Shown here piece after piece: positions 8,883 to 15,961 of a DNA stretch of 64,000 bases. Position numbers and translations under genes: made by a program. Positions within the stretch are counted from its first letter, which is position 1; each line of letters begins with the position of its first letter. The notes below the pieces were generated by a model that saw only the letters and a program-made list of their open reading frames with translations, was not told the origin of the DNA and did no database searches. This stretch comes from Arsenophonus nasoniae DSM 15247 (lineage in GTDB: Bacteria > Pseudomonadota > Gammaproteobacteria > Enterobacterales > Enterobacteriaceae), in the NCBI RefSeq assembly GCF_000429565.1, contig NZ_AUCC01000003.1, positions 1 to 64,000 of the forward strand. The letters run 5' to 3'.

Positions 8883-9899
8883 TTATATATTAAGAATAAC
8901 TTTGGCAATTTCGAAATAAATAATCAGACCCGTACCATCAACTAGCGTTGTGATAAATGGCGCTGAAACTACCGCCGGATCAATGCCATACCTTTTAAGT
9001 AGTAGAGGAATGACCGAGGAGACAATGGCTGACCATAGAGTAATACAGATCAGTGACAGACTGACAACGATACAAATATCCCAACCAATATTCATAAAGC
9101 TGGCACGTAATATCCCCGCTGCCCCTAAAGTGATGGCGATTAACACTGCAGTTGACATCTCTTTACGCAAGATCAGCCATAAATGACTGATGGAAAGTTC
9201 TCCAATCGCCATTGAGCGCACAATCGTTGACGTAATCTGAGTACCACTGTTACCGCCTGTTCCCACTAAAAGTGGAATAAAGAAGGCTAAAGCAATGACC
9301 GCCTCTAATTGCTCTTCAAATGATTTAATGACCGTGCTGGTATAGGCTTCCGCAATAAACAGTAAAAGTAACCATACACTGCGTTTTTTCCACAGGGCAA
9401 AAGGACTCGTTTGAAGATAAGGTTTATCTAACGGTAAACTACCACCTTGTAGTTGAGCATCTTCGGTTGCATCATCTTCCAATATACGATCAATTTCTCG
9501 TTCGCTAAGGGCACCAACTAATACCCCTTTATCTAATACTGGCACCAGATCAAAACCACAGTCATGCAATGATTTTGCTAATTCAGTGCGTTTAACATCT
9601 GGGGCAACAAAGAAAAAATTGGGTTTCATCAGTTGGTTGATGCTATCACTATCAGTAGAGTGCTTTAATAGCGATTTTACTGATAAAATACCGATTAATA
9701 TTTCATTCGTCGTAATGAAAATTTGATTAGTGATACTATTTTCTTCAAGTTTTTCCAGAAAAACTTTTTTTGCTTCAGCAACAGAAATATGTTCTGGTAA
9801 AGTCATATAATTCTGTGTCATATATGAAGCGGCAGTTGGGTTTGCCTGGTCAACATGATAGCGAGGTTTAAATGTATTTTGTTGGATAGGTAAAGCCAT
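8883..9899 (-). CDS. mgtE: MgtE-family magnesium channel, short form
   Basis: Mg2+ channel of the inner membrane, 338 residues. Residues about 1-150 are a pair of CBS domains (ILIGILSVKSLL, VLVGALSEREI), which in this family bind Mg2+ and gate the pore. Residues about 170-338 form the five-helix MgtE pore, with the signature PLLVGTGGNSGTQ and the last helix VDGTGLIIYF. The usual N-terminal superhelical domain of full MgtE (about 450 residues) is missing, so this is the short enterobacterial type. The leader carries an M-box-like element and a hairpin that hides the ribosome binding site, so expression is probably Mg2+-controlled. Confidence 0.9.
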   Translation of the reverse strand: MALPIQQNTFKPRYHVDQANPTAASYMTQNYMTLPEHISVAEAKKVFLEKLEENSITNQIFITTNEILIGILSVKSLLKHSTDSDSINQLMKPNFFFVAPDVKRTELAKSLHDCGFDLVPVLDKGVLVGALSEREIDRILEDDATEDAQLQGGSLPLDKPYLQTSPFALWKKRSVWLLLLFIAEAYTSTVIKSFEEQLEAVIALAFFIPLLVGTGGNSGTQITSTIVRSMAIGELSISHLWLILRKEMSTAVLIAITLGAAGILRASFMNIGWDICIVVSLSLICITLWSAIVSSVIPLLLKRYGIDPAVVSAPFITTLVDGTGLIIYFEIAKVILNI

Positions 9900-9907
9900 A
9901 TAAAAGT

Positions 9908-9938
9908 CCCCTATAGGTGTTAAAATCTCTCACCGGGG
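9908..9938 (-). promoter_or_regulatory. hairpin that can sequester the mgtE ribosome binding site
   Basis: On the minus strand CCCCGGTG pairs with CACC and, after a 4-base bulge, GGGG, which is part of the AGGGGAC ribosome binding site of mgtE. This would let the upstream leader switch translation on or off. A second stem (AACGTTGGGA / TCCCACGTT at 9944-9968) lies just before it. Confidence 0.5.
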
Positions 9939-9984
9939 CGAACTAACGTGGGAAGTAGATCCCAACGTTTAGGTTTTAGCTTCT

Positions 9985-10125
9985 AACAACGTATTCCAAG
10001 CGGAAAGTTACTTTTGTAAGACCTTGATTCGATCATACCTGTTTTACCAATACAAGCCTGTCTCCATGCAAGTACGGCAGTAACTTTTGTTTGTTAGGTA
10101 GCCTCGCCATAACGAGATCGTTTAT
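9985..10125 (-). ncRNA. M-box-like (ykoK) magnesium riboswitch
   Basis: Read on the minus strand, the mgtE leader holds in order GGCGAGGCTACC, TTACTGCC, ATGGAGACAGG and TTGGTAAAACAGG, which parallel the conserved GGTGAGGCTCC, CTACTGCC, GGACACA and TGGGTCAACAG blocks of M-box aptamers. Position ahead of an Mg2+ channel gene fits. M-box RNAs fold when Mg2+ is plentiful and shut off expression. The identification is by eye; a covariance search would settle it. Confidence 0.65.
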
Positions 10126-10389
10126 TGTATTTCACGTCAACAGTGTTGAACGCCAGCGATTATAAATTTACTTATTTTGATTACAATTTTTTCTTGAAGT
10201 TGTTTAGTTAAGATTTAAGAAAGTCAAATTTTAACAGTCAAAAATAAGAAAATATTGTCTTTATTTTATTATAAAGTAAAAGAAATGCTTGTTTGAAATA
10301 TGAATAGATAAAAATTAGATGGTTTTAATCGAAATATTTTAAAAGTTCTTAACTTTTTGTTTTTACTATTTTAAATAACGCCATTTATA

Positions 10390-10932
10390 TTACATAAATG
10401 CTTCTGGTGCGATAATTGAAAATGCGCCTTTAACAATTAAAATAAATACAGCTGCCCAAATAGCAGCTGATAATAAGCAGACGCTATAGACCTTAGTTCG
10501 GTTCATTAATAACATGCCGGCAACTAATGGGATCATGTATCTTAATACCGCAATAAAACGAGAGGTAAATAACACAGTTATCCCTTGGTTTTGTAATTTG
10601 TTATGGGCATTATCAATAGTTGATTGATAACGACTAAAAAAACGACTAAATAATTTTCTACGGGTTATTTGATTACCCAAATAGTAGGAAATTATTGAAC
10701 CAATGGTTGCACCTAAAGTAATCGCCAACCAAACTAAACTAATATTTAGTTTTGGCAAACTGGCAGTAATACCCGTTAATAACATAACGGATGCAGGTGG
10801 TAGAAAAGAAGATAAAACAACCGTAGATTTGCTAATTGCGATGCTAAATAATATGGTAAATAACCATATTGGATGTAAATTAATCTCTGACCAAAATGCA
10901 TTTAGATATGTCATAAATTCTTCTGTTTTCAT
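10390..10932 (-). CDS. DedA-family membrane protein
   Basis: Integral membrane protein of 180 residues with about five hydrophobic segments. It has the DedA/SNARE-associated pattern: a Gly- and Pro-containing re-entrant loop (SSFLPPASVMLLTGI), then GATIGSIISYYLGNQ and a basic loop, then FTSRFIAVLRYMIPLVAGM with the conserved F-x-x-R-F and R-x-x-x-P residues. DedA proteins are thought to move undecaprenyl-phosphate or other lipids across the inner membrane and support proton-motive-force homeostasis. The length is slightly short of the usual 200-220. There is no strong ribosome binding site at the first ATG; a second ATG six codons in is possible. Confidence 0.8.
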   Translation of the reverse strand: MKTEEFMTYLNAFWSEINLHPIWLFTILFSIAISKSTVVLSSFLPPASVMLLTGITASLPKLNISLVWLAITLGATIGSIISYYLGNQITRRKLFSRFFSRYQSTIDNAHNKLQNQGITVLFTSRFIAVLRYMIPLVAGMLLMNRTKVYSVCLLSAAIWAAVFILIVKGAFSIIAPEAFM

Positions 10933-11301
10933 TGTGTTATTTTCTCTTTAGTGAGTTATTTCTGACAAAATAAAAAATATTATAATAATATAATCTATCT
11001 ATATTAGCGTAAATTAAAGTTATTCAATTGTTGTTATAACAGGATTAACTTTACTAAATTTAAATTCAGTAGTTTATGAGTAAATAAAAATTTTGCCCAA
11101 GATAGGCATATGTTAGTTAATGGCTGGGGAAATGGTCAATTGCTTTAGTTAACGATATATTAAATAAATAATATCTTTATTTAGCTAGCAAGCAGAACAG
11201 TTATTTAAGCAAGCGTGAATTTTAATTGGCATCAAATCTTAGTGTATCAGTTCGATTTTACCATACTCTCTGCTTAGGTTTGTAAATCGATTACTGATTA
11301 T
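10933..11301. other. AT-rich spacer between dedA and the fru operon
   Basis: About 370 bases with only short frames. Nothing recognisable apart from the dedA leader at its left edge. Confidence 0.4.
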
Positions 11302-11338
11302 TTTTGTCATTAACAATACATTTTTGTTAATGACAAAA
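11302..11338 (-). terminator. 15-bp hairpin after fruA
   Basis: Perfect stem of 15 bp, with TTTTGTCATTAACAA at 11302-11316 and its complement at 11324-11338, and a 7-base loop. It lies 3 bases past the fruA stop codon. The stem is AT-rich and no T-run follows, so it may stabilise or terminate the fru mRNA. Confidence 0.5.
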
Positions 11339-11341
11339 TAA

Positions 11342-13039
11342 TTAGTTAAGTATTTTTTTATTCAATGAAGTTTCTACTTCGGCTCTTTTTAAATAGGCAT
11401 ATAATATTGCACTAATTAAAGTTCCACACATAATCGCTAGCAGATAAGCAATAATCGGTTGTACCGCTCCAGGAATCAACATAACAAATAGTCCACCATG
11501 AGGTGCCATTAGTGTGACATGAAAATACATCGATAATGCACCAGTAATGGCTCCGCCAAGCATACAGATGGGTAATACCCGCATCGGATCACGGGCAGCA
11601 AAGGGAATGGCGCCTTCAGAAATAAAACATAGACCTAATATGAACGCTGCTTTACCGCCTTCACGTTCATTAGTTGAAAACTTGTTACGAGCAAACAATG
11701 TCGCAAGTCCCATGGCTAAAGGGGGTACCATGCCCGCTGCCATAATGGCTGCCATAGGACCATAAGTTTGGGCACTTAATAAAGCAACACCAAACGCATA
11801 AGAGGCTTTGTTAACGGGTCCTCCCATATCTGTACACATCATTGCACCTAAAATAATACCTAAGATAACGGCATTAGTTGTGCCAATATTGGTTAGCCAT
11901 TCTGTAAGGGAGGTCATTATCCAGGAAACAGGATTACCGATAATATAGATCATAACTAAGCCAGTAATTAATGTGGCGCATAATGGCACTATTAAGATAG
12001 GTTTTAGGGACTCCATACTTTTAGGTAATGGAAAGTATTGATTGAGCAATTTGGCGACATAGCCAGCCATAAAACCAGCAATAATACCACCAAGAAAACC
12101 GGCATTGGTGCTAACCGCTAGCATGCCACCAACTAATCCAGGTGTTAAGCCGGTTCTGTCAGCAATTGAGTAAGCTATATAACCAGATAAAATGGGTACC
12201 ATGAGCGCTAAAGCAGAGTGTTTACCAATTTGCATTAATGCTGCAGCTAATGTGCCTGGTTGCTCGGCTGCATCTAAACCAAACATAAAAGAGAGGGCGA
12301 TACAAAGGCCGCCGGCTACTACCATCGGTAACATGTAAGAAACACCAGTAAGTAGATGACGATAGAGGCCCTGAGTTGTTGTTTTCTTAGTTAAGTTGTC
12401 TGAGCTATTTTTTATTTTGTTAGGTTGATAATATTCAGCTTTAGCTAATGCATTATCCATCTCTTGCGCGGTTCTTTTTAAGGCGGCGCTTGTTGAGGTG
12501 TGGTAAATCCGTTTACCGGCAAATTTCGCTAAATCAACTTCTATATCAGTGGCAGCAATAATAAAATCGGCATCATTGATCTCTTCTAAGGTAATTTCAT
12601 TGCCTGTTCCCACCGAACCACGCGTTTCTACTTTGATTTGCCAGCTTCGTTTTTTAGCTTCAATTTCTAAAGCTTCTGCTGCCATAAAAGTATGTGCCAC
12701 ACCAGTAGGACAAGCGGTCACGGCTAAAACACGCTGTTTTTTGGCGATCTTCGGCTTAATAAAATTAGCGTTGTCCACAATAATCGCTTTATTTTCGGCC
12801 ATAGAGAGAGTTTTTTCTGGCGCAGGTATTATCTGTGTTTCATCGGTAAAGAAAACTTTTTTACCGGTCAATTGGTGTTCATCTGCTATATTTTCACCAA
12901 TAACAATAATCAATTCAGCTGCCGCAATATTATCCGTTAATTTTAAAGATTGATGCTGTATCTGTTGACATAATATTTGCTTAGCAAGATAGGTTCTTGG
13001 TGGCATTTGGGGTGAATGAATAATAGCAATTGTTTTCAT
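11342..13039 (-). CDS. fruA: PTS fructose transporter, EIIB'BC
   Basis: Membrane component that imports fructose and phosphorylates it to fructose 1-phosphate. The 565 residues run from a degenerate IIB' domain (1-100) and a IIB domain with the phospho-Cys in ACPTGVAHTFMAAEALE (about 110-205) to a IIC channel (about 225-560) with many helices. This is the E. coli FruA architecture and length. The ATG at 13039 is preferred over a TTG one codon upstream because AAGGA sits 8 bases away. It is the last gene of fruBKA, 11 bases after fruK. Cra should control the operon. Confidence 0.95.
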   Translation of the reverse strand: MKTIAIIHSPQMPPRTYLAKQILCQQIQHQSLKLTDNIAAAELIIVIGENIADEHQLTGKKVFFTDETQIIPAPEKTLSMAENKAIIVDNANFIKPKIAKKQRVLAVTACPTGVAHTFMAAEALEIEAKKRSWQIKVETRGSVGTGNEITLEEINDADFIIAATDIEVDLAKFAGKRIYHTSTSAALKRTAQEMDNALAKAEYYQPNKIKNSSDNLTKKTTTQGLYRHLLTGVSYMLPMVVAGGLCIALSFMFGLDAAEQPGTLAAALMQIGKHSALALMVPILSGYIAYSIADRTGLTPGLVGGMLAVSTNAGFLGGIIAGFMAGYVAKLLNQYFPLPKSMESLKPILIVPLCATLITGLVMIYIIGNPVSWIMTSLTEWLTNIGTTNAVILGIILGAMMCTDMGGPVNKASYAFGVALLSAQTYGPMAAIMAAGMVPPLAMGLATLFARNKFSTNEREGGKAAFILGLCFISEGAIPFAARDPMRVLPICMLGGAITGALSMYFHVTLMAPHGGLFVMLIPGAVQPIIAYLLAIMCGTLISAILYAYLKRAEVETSLNKKILN

Positions 13040-13050
13040 CAAGAGATTCC

Positions 13051-13992
13051 TTATATTTGATATGGGATCAGAGCAACTTGGTTCATCATTTTTGTCAGTT
13101 GTTGCCGATCCATGCTCCTAACATTACCTTGGCTGACTGTTATGGCACTGATTGCTGTTGCTAAGCGCAATGTATGTTCACTGGTTTGCCGCATCAATAA
13201 GCCATAGATTAAACCTCCGACCATGGCATCTCCGGCACCAACAGTACTTACAACCTGACATTTTGGTGGAGTTGCTAACCAAACACCGGATGCGTTGACC
13301 CACATGGCACCTTCTTCGCCTAAGGAAATGACAACGTGAGCAATGCCTTGAGAACGTAATTGCTGAGCCGCTTTGGCGATTTCTTGATAGGTAGGTAAAG
13401 GGTGGCCAATCCAGCTTTCTAATTCATGTCGATTTGGTTTCACCAACCAAGGGTTGGCTTTTAAACCGGCAATCAATGCATCTCGGCTACTATCAAATAT
13501 GACGCACATACATTGATTACGTAGCCGTTTCATCCAGTTAGTAAAATCATCTAAATCGATACCCTTGGGTAAACTACCACTAACACATACCATATCAAAT
13601 TGACTTAACCAGCTAAGGGAATCTCTGGCAAAATGTTGCCAATCCTGTTTATTTACTTCAAAGCCGGAAAAATTAAAATCACTAACCACCCTATTTTTTT
13701 CAGTCAATTTGACGTTAATTCGAGTTCTACCTTCGATGGCATGAAAACGATTTGTGATCCCGCGCTCTTTGAAGTCGTGAAGAAAACCGTTTAGATTTTC
13801 TTTACCTAAAAAACCACCGACAGTGACATTAACATTTAGATTTTTTAATGTATTAGCAACATTAATGCCTTTACCTGCCGGATACAATCCATGGGTTTTA
13901 ACTAAGTTGACAGCACCTTTTTCAATACTGTCTAACATGCCGACTAAATCATATGCCGGATTTAATGTAATGGTTGCAACTTTACCTTTCAT
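13051..13992 (-). CDS. fruK: 1-phosphofructokinase
   Basis: Converts fructose 1-phosphate and ATP to fructose 1,6-bisphosphate, feeding fructose into glycolysis. PfkB/ribokinase fold of 313 residues: the start MKGKVATITLNPAYD is typical for the family, GKGINVANTLKNL is the substrate-binding motif, and STVGAGDAMVGG near residue 255 holds the catalytic Asp and the anion hole. Its ATG overlaps the fruB stop by four bases (ATGA), so the two are translationally coupled. Confidence 0.95.
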   Translation of the reverse strand: MKGKVATITLNPAYDLVGMLDSIEKGAVNLVKTHGLYPAGKGINVANTLKNLNVNVTVGGFLGKENLNGFLHDFKERGITNRFHAIEGRTRINVKLTEKNRVVSDFNFSGFEVNKQDWQHFARDSLSWLSQFDMVCVSGSLPKGIDLDDFTNWMKRLRNQCMCVIFDSSRDALIAGLKANPWLVKPNRHELESWIGHPLPTYQEIAKAAQQLRSQGIAHVVISLGEEGAMWVNASGVWLATPPKCQVVSTVGAGDAMVGGLIYGLLMRQTSEHTLRLATAISAITVSQGNVRSMDRQQLTKMMNQVALIPYQI

Positions 13993-15125
13993 GCAATTTT
14001 TTCATCCATATTAGCGTTAATCACTTGCTCAATGGCATGTAAGGTTGCTTGTGCGTCAGGGCCACTGATCTTAAATTGGATACGATCATTTTGACGAGCA
14101 ACTAATCCAATGACACTCATTATATTATGGCCATTGGCAGGAATTCCGTTGCCATCCAAATTAGTAATAGTGACTTTGCTGTTAAATTTTTTTATTGTAT
14201 TAACTAATTGTGAACTTGGGCGTGCATGTAAACCATGTTTATTATTTAAAGTAAATTCTGCTGATAACGTCCCTTTTTCTTCGTTTGTGCTAGTCGTTAG
14301 TAAAGTAACCATCTGTACCGGATCGGGTGCTTGAAGCAATTTTGCTGTTTTTTTATCGATCAATAAATTAGCTAAGTGATTTAAGGTATTATTAGCCCGA
14401 TTATCTTTGCATGATAGTGTGATAAGTAGGCAAAGTTGATGATCTTGATAAGATAAAGGCTGTTTAGGACGCGCAATTGCCATGGCTGTTTTTAGGTTAC
14501 CTTTCTTACTATCACTAAGCCAGATCCCTTGACCTAAATAGAGCGGTGGATTTGTAATCACATCGACGATGAAATCATTATTAATGGCATTTGCATCCTG
14601 TAAGTGATTAATATTTAGTGCCTGGAGTGTCATAATATGGTTGGTATCAACATCTAACGTAATCATAGAAGCTTTGAAAATAAAGTCATCAAGCGACTCT
14701 TTAGCTAGCAATATATTATATATTGAATCTATTGATTTGGTGGTTGCCATTTCCTTGGCAATATTCTCATCGCTTAGAATATGTGTCAGTTGTCGTAATA
14801 AGCTTAAATGTTCCTCGGATTTAGCGGCAATGCCGATGACAATATAAGCTTTTTGGCCATCATCCCAATCTACACCTTGGGGAAACTGAAATACTTGAAC
14901 GCCTGTCTGTAATACATTATGGCGCGTTTCTACCGTGCCATGAGGAATGGCAATGCCATTGCCTAAATAAGTTGAAGCTTGATTTTCCCTTTTTTGCATA
15001 CCGGTAAGGTAATCTGGCGTAACGTACCCAGCATTGATTAATGCTTGAGCAACTTGTGCGATGGCCTGCTGTTTATGGTCGGCAAATTGTGCTAAATGAA
15101 TATCTTTTTTAGACACATCAAACAT
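13989..15125 (-). CDS. fruB: fructose PTS diphosphoryl-transfer protein (EIIA-HPr, FPr)
   Basis: Cytosolic phosphocarrier that passes phosphate from Enzyme I to FruA. The 378 residues hold an N-terminal EIIA-Fru domain with its His in NGIAIPHGTVE (about residue 61), a middle domain of unknown role, and a C-terminal HPr-like domain with the phospho-His in KHGLHARPSSQ (about residue 298). The size and order are those of E. coli FruB. AGGAG lies 6 bases before the ATG. First gene of the operon, with a Cra box about 90 bases upstream. Confidence 0.95.
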   Translation of the reverse strand: MFDVSKKDIHLAQFADHKQQAIAQVAQALINAGYVTPDYLTGMQKRENQASTYLGNGIAIPHGTVETRHNVLQTGVQVFQFPQGVDWDDGQKAYIVIGIAAKSEEHLSLLRQLTHILSDENIAKEMATTKSIDSIYNILLAKESLDDFIFKASMITLDVDTNHIMTLQALNINHLQDANAINNDFIVDVITNPPLYLGQGIWLSDSKKGNLKTAMAIARPKQPLSYQDHQLCLLITLSCKDNRANNTLNHLANLLIDKKTAKLLQAPDPVQMVTLLTTSTNEEKGTLSAEFTLNNKHGLHARPSSQLVNTIKKFNSKVTITNLDGNGIPANGHNIMSVIGLVARQNDRIQFKISGPDAQATLHAIEQVINANMDEKIA

Positions 15126-15214
15126 GTTTTCTCCTATTCACATAAATGAGTGAAAGATTGCAGTTTTTATACAATAAAAAACAAAGCTATTTTTAGGTTT
15201 TATTTTACACAAGA

Positions 15215-15226
15215 TGAATCGTTTCA
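15215..15226. promoter_or_regulatory. Cra (FruR) operator of fruBKA
   Basis: TGAATCGTTTCA matches the core of the Cra consensus (GCTGAATCGTTTCAGC) and lies 90 bases upstream of fruB, as in E. coli. Cra represses the fru operon unless fructose 1-phosphate is present. Confidence 0.75.
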
Positions 15227-15805
15227 ATCTGCATATAACTTTAGATAAAAACAGATATATTTATCTAATGGTAATTTGTATTTTTATGAGATTGTTCACG
15301 AATAAAATGCTTTTTAATTTATTTAATGAAAAAATATAAGCCTAGGTTGGCAAAATAAAAAAATGAAAGTAAGTTAATTGATATAAAAATGTGATCTTAA
15401 TAGTAGATTAAAATAAAAAAATTAAATTTTAACGATTAATGTCTCAATCTTGATGGATATTATTATTTTTTGTTAATTAACGTTAATTATTTGTTGGTGT
15501 TTATTTTGGTTTACAGAAAGAGCAATATTTTTGTTTGTCATATCAAGTTATTTAGTCATTTAATTAATTTTTGTAAAAGATAAAATAGCAAAATAATTTA
15601 TATAAAATTTAATTATTTATTAAGTATATGTAAAACTCAATGTGTTATTTTGATTAAAAAGATAAATTTTTTAATTAAATGTTAATGCTGAATATTTTTA
15701 ACATTTAAATAAAGGATATTGAGGAATATTTATTTTTAGTTAAATAAACAATTAACAACAGCAAAGTCTATCTATGATCAATAAAATCCTCTCTGTTGAT
15801 TATTT

Positions 15806-15834
15806 AGCCCAGCTTGTGTGGGCTTTTTGTTTTT
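15806..15834 (+). terminator. rho-independent terminator without an assigned gene
   Basis: Stem AGCCCA / TGGGCT with a 7-base loop, followed by TTTTGTTTTT on the plus strand. No plus-strand gene precedes it, so it could end a small RNA or belong to a deleted gene. The complement is less terminator-like. Confidence 0.7.
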
Positions 15835-15961
15835 AAGCAATCGCACTAGCGGAATAATAAGTTTTGCTGTTTGCATACAAACCGTCAGTGACAATCAATA
15901 AGCTAGCAAAATTTTATTTAATAATTGCCAATATATTGAGTTTTATAACCATATGATTTAC

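Larger units (their letters stand above)
15126..15961. other. 836-bp AT-rich spacer upstream of fruB
   Basis: Very AT-rich, with no credible coding frame. It holds the Cra box near fruB and an isolated plus-strand terminator near 15806-15834 with no gene before it. It may contain an unrecognised small RNA or the remains of a lost gene. Confidence 0.45.

Noticed and set aside
12549..12953. Plus-strand 134-codon frame inside fruA
   Set aside because: Antisense shadow of a conserved coding region.
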